Source: Ochromonas danica (lineage: Eukaryota; Sar; Chrysophyceae; Chromulinales; Chromulinaceae). Taken from it: a DNA stretch of 64,000 nt. Under the pieces are notes generated by a model. It saw nothing but the letters and a program-made list of their open reading frames with translations, was not told the origin of the DNA and searched no databases. This document shows positions 40,001 to 49,386 of the stretch, in pieces (positions within the stretch are counted from its first letter, which is position 1; every line of letters starts with the position of its first letter). A program made the translations under genes and the position numbers. Location of the stretch: positions 62,001 through 126,000 of the forward strand of contig VKHL01000007.1 of the NCBI GenBank assembly GCA_015146655.1. The letters run 5' to 3'.

Positions 40001-41372
40001 ATTTCGTGCTGTTCATCTCCAGATAGGCCAAGGCGATGAGATTATCGACATCACTACAATGAGTGAGATGAGGCAAGCTAGTCTTCATAGCGGAGATCAA
40101 TGGCGCACACATGACATTGTTATCAGCCGTGCGCTTCATCTCTCGATAGAACTGCTTGACAGCTGCGGGATCTGCCAAGACAACAGTAGGTGTTGGTGTG
40201 GAGCTATCGGCACCGTTTGGATTAGTTGAAGAACCTTCTCCCGAGGGACGGCTGAAGGTTATGACAACCTTATTGTCCTCAGGAAAGGATTGCACAGATT
40301 GAATGAGATCTTCGAGGTCTTTCCCTCCAGCTAAAGTGGACGAAGAGGTGGAGGAAGGCTGAGGCCCAACAACTACTGCATTTCCTGCGCCATCTTTACT
40401 GGAAACCACCTTCGCGGTAACAGTGTTATTGGCGTTGACTGCACTGGTATTGGTGGCAGTCGCAGGAGTTGAGGTCGGCGGGGAAGATGAAAAAGGTTGA
40501 GAAGCTGCAGGACTATCACCGTTGGAGACCTTCTTCGCGGAGGATGAAGCTGTCTCACTTCGCTGGTCGACCTGCGCTGCTGGCGAGGCTACAATAGGTG
40601 CTGCTGGTTTGACTTGTTTCATGGCTGAGGGATCTTTCCCCGTGACTGCCATGGTGACGGCGGCATTCACCACCGATTTGGCGGTCGCTCCCACAGACCC
40701 CGCGATATCACTACTACCACTACCACTACCAACTACAATCACGCTGACTGCACTACTAGCGCCAGCATTCGCAGTGATGGCAGAGGGTTGGATAGGAGGT
40801 GATGCCACATCAACGCTTTTCCCTTTCTCCGCTGAGAGCATATCAAAAATCTCCCTTGCCAGCAACATGTCACAGTTGGAGATATCCAGCGCTTCCAGCG
40901 CATTCTCCCAAGCCTGTATAGCCTCTGCTTTGCGGCTCAGAGCGAGAAACGCCTTGCCCAGGACTTTGTAAGCCTGTAGAGAGTGTGGACTAACTGCCAC
41001 GACCTTCTCACAGATCTTCAAGCACCTGCGATACAAACCCAGCTCTGCATGCAAACAGACACAGACACAGACACACAGGCACAGACACAACGAGAGACAC
41101 ACCGACACAGACACAGACAAACACAAGAGACAGGCAGAGACAGAGGGAGGGAGGCAAAGAGAACAGATCAGTGAGGCGGTGGCAGTGGAAGTAGCAACAC
41201 TAACAGCACATAAGACCATGTTGTCGTGCGTGACTAACTTACCATAGAGCGCGGCCGCCAGGTTGATCTGAAGGGGAATGTTCTTCGTCTCCACGGGGGA
41301 TGACAAGCTTAAAGTATGCTCAGCATCTTCAACAAAGGCACTAAGTCTTCCTTGCAGGAAGTGTTGCGCCAT
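37005..41372 (-). CDS. Large TPR protein, SRFR1/TTC13-like
   Basis: Two exons on the minus strand, 41372-41243 and 41044-37005, with a 198-base phase-1 intron; 1389 residues. Splicing joins NLAAALY to ELGLYRRCLKICEKVV, completing a TPR helix pair. The first TPR block (about 1-100) is followed by a 250-residue Ala/Ser/Thr-rich linker, then at least eight TPRs (for example AWIGRGSLYAIQRKLQDAVKDF and SYYQRGLIHHQMHNYNEALR). The C-terminal half contains a block reading WRDVMDIAARWKQISEP, which I associate with the plant SRFR1/animal TTC13 family, plus acidic and Ser-rich inserts. SRFR1 is a negative regulator of immune receptors in plants, but the molecular role of the family is not settled. The intron contains a CA-rich microsatellite and no in-frame stop, so retention would keep the frame. 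Confidence 0.7.
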   Translation of the reverse strand: MAQHFLQGRLSAFVEDAEHTLSLSSPVETKNIPLQINLAAALYGKLVTHDNMVLCAVSVATSTATASLICSLCLPPSVSACLLCLSVSVSVCLSLCLCLCVCVCVCLHAELGLYRRCLKICEKVVAVSPHSLQAYKVLGKAFLALSRKAEAIQAWENALEALDISNCDMLLAREIFDMLSAEKGKSVDVASPPIQPSAITANAGASSAVSVIVVGSGSGSSDIAGSVGATAKSVVNAAVTMAVTGKDPSAMKQVKPAAPIVASPAAQVDQRSETASSSAKKVSNGDSPAASQPFSSSPPTSTPATATNTSAVNANNTVTAKVVSSKDGAGNAVVVGPQPSSTSSSTLAGGKDLEDLIQSVQSFPEDNKVVITFSRPSGEGSSTNPNGADSSTPTPTVVLADPAAVKQFYREMKRTADNNVMCAPLISAMKTSLPHLTHCSDVDNLIALAYLEMNSTKYDRALTILEFVLKHAPQAASAWIGRGSLYAIQRKLQDAVKDFTTALQIDKTIVEAWKRRGVTRGAISAGKEAIADLTRAVKLQPQDSDSYYQRGLIHHQMHNYNEALRDYEESRRLGYQEPTLHNLIGQIRGSMGQIEQAIASHKVALEMEKDSKETLVNLALMYKESGNLEEAVYAIDRCLELFNNPLSKDTPGSTAMYDNGSGVAAKSIPFLHVQKASVFYQMGRIGQALAAGLQGVSSLYSLHAASSDNTNPSKTLTDSQSILSPRSANHNLLVSISSQRIKAELITALQRVAWCYASLGIYNKAVSCFDQILSLYRYDSSAYQRQVTLALWEHLDHPCYLYNLDNIVDPTNKEGWCKGLYYSPEEEKPKAVTRGKGNSQSDVNKASKPQIAVCRLETDEIDIASLQKALLEGIMTELLASISFLKEKWEAIQCNGFCCKVLTVRAVGFPRSRRQERVFGLIVLNMVAALRHHLGLLHRRGSMAGMQVSDETSSVDREEGMEVASSSGSHSSRSRQKRAAAGGGAGGMVTVKNSAIARGLSDTIPSSTSASTHLLGWRDVMDIAARWKQISEPSKCVFFIDRMPNRSLRNGSGYAQTVLQSGNFVSVRCFDYFKPVIDLIRCCLGVSHHTISLGNKSDSPYRKALDDVVHAHDHFPSKGYFFTISEPKVDHEGSMKMHTKKKVSKEQIETLGKAQSLQDLMDVVGEGFYVVVPYFSVINTFPLVFKRVCQAIRDGGGSLATSPCQPKETEEDREQEEEEEEEEEVDDAPSIASEVVLEGARVILSPVTQGLGGWDFVKRTPSTHQRFIAFSRQLDYTFSIVESCLQEVLELSDASNLPLPPTSSSSSSSSTSTSDQQPIPLTALPKPLLRLTIAGLYFYYVWIVFSPLSRSSSTCGLAILQSILLVHGGYCVAPLPQGIQLEWEAALCTNVHSFILRALDIVQLLPISPSQLSEMRKCEQLLEDERNGRLTTTLSAFRTVKDMLHGLALPYPQEA

Positions 41373-41584
41373 AGAGTTATGAGATCTTCTGAGGTTTAGA
41401 CCAAAACACAATCGACTGCTAATACGAGTCCAATACGATATTCAATACCGTCACTGCTGATCCCATCTCGCGCCCACTCATCAACTCCCTTAACTTAAAC
41501 CGTGAACGACGAGAAACGCGTTTCTTAACTTAGGGTCGGTTTCTTCTCTTTGTCATGATATGAGATGAGATGATATGAGAAGAG
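41373..41584. promoter_or_regulatory. Divergent promoter with paired TTAACTTA motifs
   Basis: This 212-base spacer between divergent genes holds TTAACTTAAA at 41490, ACGACGAGAAACG just after, and CTTAACTTAGGG near 41524. The layout parallels the DPH6/eIF3m promoter. Function is inferred from recurrence. Confidence 0.4.
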
Positions 41585-43858
41585 ATGATTGATTTGGAAG
41601 ATCATGCCATAGGTATCCAGCAAAGCAAGTTAACCATACGCACGCAATCTTCCTTAGATGGACTCTATCGTGTAATCAAAGCAATAGATAGACAAATCTC
41701 TCTCGAAGGAAGTCGTCCAATCAATGACAATTTTCTTCGCGCTAAACGAGAAGAGGCACAAACACGAACAATGGCCATTCTAGAAGACTTGCACATCGAG
41801 AAAGAGCGCATTCTAATGGCTATCGAAGAGGGCCAAGGCAGGCTAGTACAGTTCCATTCTGTGAAAAACTCGTGTGAGGCGGCGGTCACTATTTTCGTGC
41901 AGCGCAAAGAAATCGCACTGGCCGACCAGAAGACCAAGTGGTGTCTGCGTGTCTCTGACTTCACATCCCATATTGTAGACGATATTCAAATGGAGGAGAA
42001 GCAGGAGAAACGCCGTGTTTTAGAGAACGAAATGGTGGACATCTTACAACGATCCATCCGCCAAGTTTTGTCGTTGAAAACAATCGACATGCTGGCCTTC
42101 AATAACCTCATGACCTACTTGCAATCGATCCACTTTAAAAGTTGGCTGTGTTTGTACTATGGTTGCCAGCTGTTCACTATGATCTGTGGCTGTGAGCAGG
42201 AGTATCTGCAGGGCAAGGCGGGCGGGCAGTCCAATTGGTCCGCCCTGCCGCCACTCGCCGTCATTCTCACAGAAAGCTTCCGTTATATCCAAACAGCGGA
42301 AGCACCAGCTGATATGGCAATGGTGCTGTTGCCCGGGTGCTTTCAAGGCGTGAGAGGACTGTTGGAGTTGCTGCACGCTGCTCGGTATTGTTGTCACTTT
42401 CTCCCGCCCTCTTCGATGCCAGCAGGCCTTGACTCCAATAGCAACATGAAGAACAATCGTAACATTGTAAGCCCAAGTAACTCTGCAATCTCTTCGAAGC
42501 GGAGATCGAAAGACGAAGGTGTCATACTTCGCGGAGTTCGTGAGGCTTGGGAGAAGCAACGCAATGCATTGGTCCGCTATTTGACCGACTGCCTGCAGCT
42601 GCTTCGCTCTTCTTTCTCACAACCTCCAAGCATGAACTTTACGATATCTGAAAAAGCATTGAAAGATCATGTCACAATATCAACAGTTCGTCAGTGTTTC
42701 CACAATCAATCCACAACACTGGCCAATGCGATACAAAGTGCAAGAATGATCTATTGTGATAGCTGGTTTCAGAGTGGAGAGGTTGATGAAGTCACGAGAA
42801 ACAATTTATTGGTCAAGGCATTACAAGCTGGTGTGTTAGCACTTAATCAGTATTCCGCTCGTTTGGGACAACCTGGAAACATCACTGCGCTCTCTGTGCG
42901 AGACCCACTCTTCTTTGCTGCCCAAGACAGCACTATCATAGCAGCGTTAGACATGGCAGCAGCGACCTTTAGCTTAGGTAACTTCAGCGAGGAGCTTCTA
43001 GTGATTTTGACCGAAGCGTCTAATATCATGCAGCATCGCTATTACGCATTCTTCCTGGCTTCTGCTTATATAAAATGTATGATGGCGGGATGCTTGTATT
43101 ATGTTGACCATGGACATAAACATATTCCCAAGCCGACTGATTTGCTTCGTGCTTCACTTCAAAAGGATCCACTTGCCGTGGCTTTATCATTGAGTGCGGA
43201 GAAGGTGACAGCTATATTCTGTGCACATAGAAGCTCTCTGACGATCAGCCACAAATCAATGCTTCTTTTGAGGCTGTTGATGACAGATGCATTCATGAAG
43301 CGTATAGTCATAGAAGAAGTTGTTTCAAGGCCTTTGTTTAATCTTCTTGACCCTTGGTTGTCTGGTGATAAGATACTGGAAGATGCAGATGATGAAAACG
43401 ATGCGTCCAGTCATTTAGTGGATGATGTTGGATCAGAGAGAGACGATATCACTGTGAATACCGCCTCGACCTCCATGACAGCAGAGTCATCCACTACATC
43501 GACAGCTTCTTCCCTCTTCTCTCTGTCAGAGATGAACACCATGGATCCCCCAGGCTATAGACTAAAGTTCAAGCAAGTCATTGCTCAACAAGCTTTTCAC
43601 AACTATGCCCCTCGTCCAACAGAGATGAACGTCATTGATGTGGTGAAGTTTGTCTGTGAGAGTCATTCTCAATGCTCAGAGGTGCTGGAGCAGGCTTTAC
43701 TCCTCATCGACCATCTGGCGAACAAAGCTCATCTATGCAAGTATCTTCTAGTTGAGACAGGCTTGCCATTGCTGCTCCAGCGCATGCTAGACAGTCGACC
43801 TGCTGAGCTCTACATCGCAGCTTTAATTAGTCTTTGTATAGAGGATCTTGACATCTGA
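41585..43858 (+). CDS. Uncharacterised coiled-coil/helical protein
   Basis: Intronless, 757 residues, not recognised. Residues 1-170 are strongly charged and helical with coiled-coil heptads (for example FLRAKREEAQTRTMAILEDL). The middle and C terminus are helical with many Leu and Ala residues, suggesting an armadillo- or HEAT-like solenoid, ending in LLLQRMLDSRPAELYIAALI, typical of an ARM repeat. An acidic, Ser/Thr-rich disordered segment lies near 595-650. No signal peptide or clear membrane span is seen. Codon use and length show it is a real gene. It diverges from the TPR gene, and the pair could be co-expressed. A cytoskeletal or ciliary role is conceivable but unsupported. Confidence 0.75.
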   Translation: MIDLEDHAIGIQQSKLTIRTQSSLDGLYRVIKAIDRQISLEGSRPINDNFLRAKREEAQTRTMAILEDLHIEKERILMAIEEGQGRLVQFHSVKNSCEAAVTIFVQRKEIALADQKTKWCLRVSDFTSHIVDDIQMEEKQEKRRVLENEMVDILQRSIRQVLSLKTIDMLAFNNLMTYLQSIHFKSWLCLYYGCQLFTMICGCEQEYLQGKAGGQSNWSALPPLAVILTESFRYIQTAEAPADMAMVLLPGCFQGVRGLLELLHAARYCCHFLPPSSMPAGLDSNSNMKNNRNIVSPSNSAISSKRRSKDEGVILRGVREAWEKQRNALVRYLTDCLQLLRSSFSQPPSMNFTISEKALKDHVTISTVRQCFHNQSTTLANAIQSARMIYCDSWFQSGEVDEVTRNNLLVKALQAGVLALNQYSARLGQPGNITALSVRDPLFFAAQDSTIIAALDMAAATFSLGNFSEELLVILTEASNIMQHRYYAFFLASAYIKCMMAGCLYYVDHGHKHIPKPTDLLRASLQKDPLAVALSLSAEKVTAIFCAHRSSLTISHKSMLLLRLLMTDAFMKRIVIEEVVSRPLFNLLDPWLSGDKILEDADDENDASSHLVDDVGSERDDITVNTASTSMTAESSTTSTASSLFSLSEMNTMDPPGYRLKFKQVIAQQAFHNYAPRPTEMNVIDVVKFVCESHSQCSEVLEQALLLIDHLANKAHLCKYLLVETGLPLLLQRMLDSRPAELYIAALISLCIEDLDI

Positions 43859-44058
43859 CATGATGACAAGTCATTGGTGATAGAAATACTTACTGTACAT
43901 AGATACTACAGTATTATTACATAGATATTCAATATAGTTTACAATTCCACATGAAACCCTCACTGTCTTCGCCCCCACACTGTCTTCACCATTGACAAGA
44001 CAGCTAGCTGCTCGAGCTTTCCCACAACAAGTCTGAGGTCTGCCGAGACTTGTTTTCA

Positions 44059-45660
44059 TCAGTCTCTCTTCTTCTTCTCCTCTTTGCTTCTCTCTTCACC
44101 AAACACTAACAAACACTGAGTCAACAAATAGCAGCACGTCGAGGCGATGGCCACTCCCGTTACCCCATAGCCACCAACTGCTCCTTCTCGAGACAGTGAT
44201 AACAGGATCCACACACCTGCTTGAGGAGCAACGATTCGAGCCGCAGCGAAGACTGAATGCTCGAGACCAAGCAGAGTGCCCTTGTATTGATCTTCCACTC
44301 TTCCCGTAGACTCGGAAGAGATCGCCGTGGACAGTAAATATTGAATAGTCATAGACAAGAAATACAACGACACAAAGATAACCAAGTTGACATTTTCTTC
44401 ATATGCTTTCATAATAACTGGTGTTGCGAAAAATGCTTGAATGACAGAACAAACGATTAATCCTGTCATACACAACTGAATCACTTGGAAGATATCTCCT
44501 TCCAAGAAATGTACAACTCTCTCTAGCACAAATCCAGAAGAAATCATACCCGATAGAGAGGCAAATGATAAAATCAGTCCTAGTGAATTCTCTGCCAAAG
44601 AGAACTGATTCTTGAAGACAATAGGAAGGATGGAAAGGAACATGGAGTTGCCAATGGAAGACAGCATCTTGGCAGCGATTAACACTCCAGCAGATGACCA
44701 GATTTTCTTCATTAGACTAATGCCAGAGTCAGGAGGAGTTAATTGCGCTTTCTCAGTCTTCGAGTCAGTCTTCGATGAAGAAGATTTCACCACGTCACCT
44801 CCCACCGAAGAAACAGACGTCTCAGTGGCACTCCCTAGCGATGTGCTCGACTCCACTGCAGGAGATTCATCTGTTGGAAGAGCTGCTAGAGTCCACACAA
44901 TCGACACTATCGTACCCACCACAGCGATCTTGGCTCCTAGATAATAGTCTCCTGATGCTCCGATCCATCCTCCCAAAGCAGGACCCACCACAGAGCCTGA
45001 CACAAACAAACAACCCATCATAAGTTAACAGCCCGTATGACCTGTGCTACAGTACTCACCTAAGGTGTAGGACATGGTCAATAAGCCCAAGGCCCTCGCA
45101 CGCTCTCGACCCTCCGCCGTCCACCTGGACAAAGCCACTTGAGCACAAAGAAAGGCACTCTGAAAGGTGGAGGGAAGTTTGGAGCAGTAGAGCAGCTGCT
45201 TGGTATGAGCTTGAGAGAGGATGGCGTAGCTGGCCAGCGAGGCGCCGTAGCTCAGCAGGAAGGAGCCGCGGATGCCGAAGAGGTCCAATAGCCGGCCTGA
45301 CACCAAGGATCCCGCCGCATTCATGATCGCAAAGAAGGACTGCAAGCGGGCATACTCTCTTGCCACGTCAGCCTGGTCTTCTCCTTCTTGCTTCAGTCGC
45401 TCCACTAAAAAGGGTTCAATGGGTCGCTGCATTTGGAAGCAAGCGCCATAGAGTGCGATGTTAAGGCAGATCACCCACATGAGGTAGGTTCGATCCTCGC
45501 GAGGCGGGGCGGCGGCGACGGTGGCAGCGGTGGAGGTGGCGGACATTTCTTCTTGTTGGCAATTGTTTTTCGAGCAGTGTAACTGACTCAGAGGTCCAGA
45601 TTCTGGGCCACTAGACCACACTTTGATTGCTTGCTGCACTTTAATTATAGCGTTTACCAT
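44059..45660 (-). CDS. Major facilitator superfamily transporter
   Basis: Two exons on the minus strand, 45660-45060 and 44996-44059, with a 63-base phase-1 intron; 512 residues from the first ATG. An alternative start at 45546 (MSATSTAATVAAAPP) would trim 38 residues. Twelve hydrophobic segments can be traced around a long hydrophilic central loop rich in Ser and Thr (TETSVSSVGGDVVKSSSS). The MFS loop 2-3 motif appears as SGRLLDLFGIRGSFLL, and the splice restores SYTLGSVVGPALGGWIG, the antiporter-type motif C of span 5 (GxxxGPxxGG). That favours an H+-coupled drug/metabolite antiporter-like member. Substrate and membrane cannot be assigned. It converges with the coiled-coil gene, 200 bases away. 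Confidence 0.85.
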
Positions 45661-45975
45661 TCGAGAATGTAAACGAGCAGATCTTGTTCGCTCGAGTGTG
45701 ACAAATGATCAAGTAAGAAGAAACATCAAACCATTCGAAATCGTAGGATGGGACCCAGCCAGCATGTCACTATAATAAAGGATGCTGACCGAGTTGACAA
45801 TCAAAGACAATGCTGACTGTGTAGAGGAGATCCTATGATGCTAAACAAGATAAGAGAGGCTTTGTCACCACTACTGTACAGTACTGAAATGTTTACAGTT
45901 TTCTGCATTGCTAAAAATACAAGTTAGAACCACACTATTCGAACAGATATCACCTTTCCAGCAGATTTCCGATTT
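45661..45975. other. Intergenic, nothing seen
   Basis: About 315 AT-rich bases upstream of the transporter and downstream of the RING gene. No open frame with coding character. Confidence 0.5.
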
Positions 45976-46607
45976 TTATACAAGAATGCCATTCCTCAAC
46001 ATGTTCGACCTACAGAATAGTAAGCAAGTCAGGAGAAGTCAATGACTCGCCAAAGTGTAAACACCAAAACGCACTCACCTGACTGCTTCTCGCCCTCTTT
46101 GAGCAGCACGTCTGATCTCCTCTTTCAACGAGTCCACTTCATGGAGATTAGTCATTTGCAAAGGAGAGAGGGCTCTCCGGCATAAAGGACACTCGCATTT
46201 GCTACGCTTGATCGCATCCAGACACCTTGTGTGGAATCGATGCTGACACCACCCCAGGAACCACAAGTTGAGGTAAGGAATTAACAAACGAGAGCAGATT
46301 CTAAGGGGCTTACTTGGCATTCGGTTGTGGAGACTTCTTGCGCCAAGGTCACACGATCATATTGACAATCTGGACATCGCTTGGTGCAGAATAAGGGACT
46401 GAGACAGACTGCACAGCGTTCTTCCGCAGGTTGATGCTTGCATGGTGTCACAAAAATAGCGTTAACGATGTTAACATCATCTTCCTCTGCTTCACCATCA
46501 TAGCATCGAGAGGAAGTGTTTTGGGTGCGATTTTCATTTTCACAGGAAATGAGATCTTTCGAGTTATTATTATTGTTATTATTATTATTATTATTATTAT
46601 CGTCCAT
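45976..46607 (-). CDS. RING-H2 finger protein
   Basis: Three exons on the minus strand: 46607-46314, 46242-46079 and 46009-45976, with introns of 71 and 69 bases (phases 0 and 2); 163 residues. Splicing is required to build the zinc ligands. Exon 1 supplies CAVC and CPDC, and the junction gives TTECQHRFHTRCLDAIKRSK followed by CECPLCRRAL, a Cys3-His2-Cys3 RING-H2 pattern typical of E3 ubiquitin ligases. The N terminus has a 12-residue Asn run from an AAT/AAC microsatellite. The C terminus is a short charged helix and the last exon adds 11 residues. Its substrate is unknown and no membrane span is seen, so it is probably a soluble E3. Confidence 0.78.
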
Positions 46608-47351
46608 GTCCTATCTCAGAGGGGGGATTCCTTTGCTTGTTTGTGATACTAAGAGTATGTGATATAGAAATGGTACAGTGTGGCGACTTGGCAATCGCCC
46701 ATAAGGCTGTCCTGTCCCTCTCTTGGCTTTTCTTCTCTTGCCTTGTCTTAGGAGACGAGCTAACACACCGCCCCCATCACTCACTGAACTCACTGCAGCC
46801 TAAACCTCACACTTTACAGGTTATAACTGATATTCCATCGTGGGCAGAATGGAATAGCAGTTATAACCAGTAAAATAAGAGTTTGGCTTTAGTCACACAA
46901 CTACAAATAGCCGTTGCGTGTTTTATTGCGAGCCTTGGCTAAACCTCCAGAATTTGAATATCTGTTTATTTAAGCATTTAGACCTTTCGTCTGTTATGGT
47001 GAGTATTTCGGAGTTACACAATACTGTCTGCATGAAGAGGTTCAAAGCCACAGTGTTATCATTACTTACACATTTACACCAGTTGAAACGTTTATGATAG
47101 TCATGATCTGAGAGTGCACAATGGGAGTTTCTTTCTGAAGACAAAGTTGATGAGCAAAAGCTCACTATCCAATAGTCTTCCTTCCCACTCGAACTGATCT
47201 TGCTTGACAGGAAATGCGGTGTTATAAGCTCGATCTTCGCTGGTACTGTCAAGCATAGCCTTCTGCTATCTCGCTCCATCCAATATGAACGAAAGAAAGC
47301 AAGCGATGGACCCAATCACAGCGAGGGTTTCTTGACGCTTGAGAGATCAGA
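46608..47351. other. Intergenic with a hairpin
   Basis: A minus-strand open frame of 130 codons (46923-47315) has no domain or splice support and is not called. A strong inverted repeat lies at 46819-46868. Otherwise no gene is recognised. Confidence 0.45.
46819..46868. repeat. 20-base hairpin, one mismatch, 10-base loop
   Basis: Arms 46819-46838 and 46849-46868 (GGTTATAACTG... / ...CAGTTATAACC) pair at 19 of 20 positions around CGTGGGCAGA. It could be a structured RNA, a small RNA precursor or a tiny palindromic element. There is no coding context. Confidence 0.7.
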
Positions 47352-49253
47352 CTAAGGGGATCCCGCATGCTTGAATCTGTTCATCAGTTTGTCCTTTCTC
47401 AGCTCCCAGTTGTATTTTGAGCGGAAGTAATAAGCAATCTTCTCCACTGGTGGGTCATGCAACGTGAGGCTCTCGTTGAGTGCTTTCATCGTCGTGGTAT
47501 TGAATCGTGCTCCAGTAGCTAAGAGAACATCGCTTTCAAAGCAATATATCTCTACCGCGGTAGAAGACACGGCTGACACAGGGGAATGCTGCTCGGGATC
47601 TAACACAGACAATTCACCAAAAACTTGCCCGGAGCCCAAAATACCCACACAGAAATCCACAAAATCTGTTGTCATGCTATTCATATGTGCCTCTTCTTCT
47701 AAACGATGCCTTCTATTTTTGGGAAGAATCCACAGACCTGGGACTTCCTCTGCGTGATTGTTCAAGACAGCCTCCTCAGTGACTGACCTCTTCAGATTGC
47801 CAATCACTTGACGAGGGATGGATTTGATAAGCTGAACGATGCCACTCTTGATCATCATCAAGGAAGCTACTGGCTCATTTGCTTTCATGATTTCAGCATT
47901 TGCATCAAAATTACGAACAATAGCTAAAGACGCCAAATAGTCAATCTTCTCTGTTTCCCATTGCTGGAATAAGAGCGAAGAAGCCAAAATAGCTCGCACC
48001 TCTTCCTTTAATAGAGATCGATAAGAAGAGAGAATACTGTTATACTCTTCGGCATGAAGAGAGAGTAATCGACTGTTTTGAGAAGCCATGGCACCAGCAG
48101 TGCGTAAACCTCCTTTACTCTCCAAGGCAGTCTCACCAAACGTCTGACCGCGAAACATTCGCACTAAGACTATAGTATGATCTACTTCTTCTGCATCTTT
48201 TCGTACGCGGATAATAGAGACTTCACCATCTAAGATCATGTAGAAATGATTCCCAGGGTCTCCCTCATTGAAGATAGTGTCGCCTTTGTTGAAGTTCAAC
48301 AATTCCACTTTAGAAGCAACTTGATCAAGAATCTCGCGGTTGTTCTGAAAGGCGCTAAAAAACTTTAACCCCCTTAAGTAATCAATAATAGGTCCTTTAT
48401 CAGCATCTTCTCTATCACTTCCAGGTTTCTCCAAGGCGAGTAGGATGGGATCGTCTGCTAGTTTGGAGACGTAGGCCAGCTCTCCGTCAATCGAAATCTC
48501 CTCTCCAGCCTCCAATAACTTTCCTAGATTAGGTTGGTTTTGAAGTGCACGTGAAAGAATGGTGTCTTTGACAGCTTCGTGGTATTGCCCTGTCTCTCGA
48601 GCAAGTAGTGCGCGATTGAGGCGATAGTCCACATTGGAGGGATCCAATTCCACCGCCTTATTGAGATCTGCCATAGCCTTCGCCAAGTCTTTCTGAGCTT
48701 TGTAAAGACCAGCACGATTGAAATAGGCTGGTGCATAAGTAGGATCGACACGAATACAAGTGGAATAGTCTTCAATCGCCTTGTTGAGATTGTTGAGACG
48801 TTCCAATGCCAAAGCACGTTGAAAACAAGGATGAATAAGCTGGGATGAGATGGCCGTCTTCACGTTGGACATCTTTTCACGTCTTTTGAGATTTGAAATG
48901 ACTCCACTGGTGGCTTGAATGTCTCGTACAAAGACGTCACGAGGTCGATGATGAAGGCCTCGGGCAGACAAGATGGCTTCCGAGGTTTTGAATGGTTCAC
49001 AGCTTCGCTTGTTTAAAACATTCAGCTGAGAGAGTTGAAATGTGCCTGTCCCAACATAGTCTATTTCGTGCACTTCCATGTGCTCCAGGATGACCGGGTC
49101 GTTTAATTGGTTGAATGCGCTGGCATTGCTGCTTCGTCGAGAAAGAGGAGGCAGCTTCCCATTCCCTCCAATATCACTCAGAGTAGCTGAGGAAGGACGT
49201 GAAAGAGAAGGCTTCTTCCTTATCGTGCCACTAGGAGAGGCACGCCCAGACAT
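47352..49253 (-). CDS. TPR and cyclic-nucleotide-binding protein
   Basis: Intronless, 633 residues. A Ser/Arg-rich N terminus precedes three TPRs at about 145-245 (ALERLNNLNKAIEDYSTCI, APAYFNRAGLYKAQKDLAKA, VDYRLNRALLARETGQYHEA). Two cyclic-nucleotide-binding folds follow. The first, at about 300-420, has FNKGDTIFNEGDPGNHFYMI and a phosphate-binding cassette FRGQTFGETALESKGGLRTA, though without the usual Arg-Ala-Ala in ideal form. The second, at 440-600, ends GSGQVFGELSVLDPE. Such TPR-CNB proteins occur widely in ciliates and flagellates and are often linked to cilia. It could respond to cAMP or cGMP or have lost binding. It diverges over 133 bases from the PG-rich-repeat gene, which strengthens the flagellar hint. 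Confidence 0.82.
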   Translation of the reverse strand: MSGRASPSGTIRKKPSLSRPSSATLSDIGGNGKLPPLSRRSSNASAFNQLNDPVILEHMEVHEIDYVGTGTFQLSQLNVLNKRSCEPFKTSEAILSARGLHHRPRDVFVRDIQATSGVISNLKRREKMSNVKTAISSQLIHPCFQRALALERLNNLNKAIEDYSTCIRVDPTYAPAYFNRAGLYKAQKDLAKAMADLNKAVELDPSNVDYRLNRALLARETGQYHEAVKDTILSRALQNQPNLGKLLEAGEEISIDGELAYVSKLADDPILLALEKPGSDREDADKGPIIDYLRGLKFFSAFQNNREILDQVASKVELLNFNKGDTIFNEGDPGNHFYMILDGEVSIIRVRKDAEEVDHTIVLVRMFRGQTFGETALESKGGLRTAGAMASQNSRLLSLHAEEYNSILSSYRSLLKEEVRAILASSLLFQQWETEKIDYLASLAIVRNFDANAEIMKANEPVASLMMIKSGIVQLIKSIPRQVIGNLKRSVTEEAVLNNHAEEVPGLWILPKNRRHRLEEEAHMNSMTTDFVDFCVGILGSGQVFGELSVLDPEQHSPVSAVSSTAVEIYCFESDVLLATGARFNTTTMKALNESLTLHDPPVEKIAYYFRSKYNWELRKDKLMNRFKHAGSP

Positions 49254-49386
49254 GATTATTTGTCATGCCAAACAAACAACCTTCCAGTCAACAACCACAC
49301 TATATCGACTTATAACTTCAATATTCACCTGGCCGAACTCCCACTCTTTCTTGTCAGTTTCGTCGGAAAATAACAATCCATAATCC

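Noticed and set aside
46923-47315. Minus-strand open frame of 130 codons
   Set aside because: No domain, no splice context and composition like the flanking non-coding DNA.
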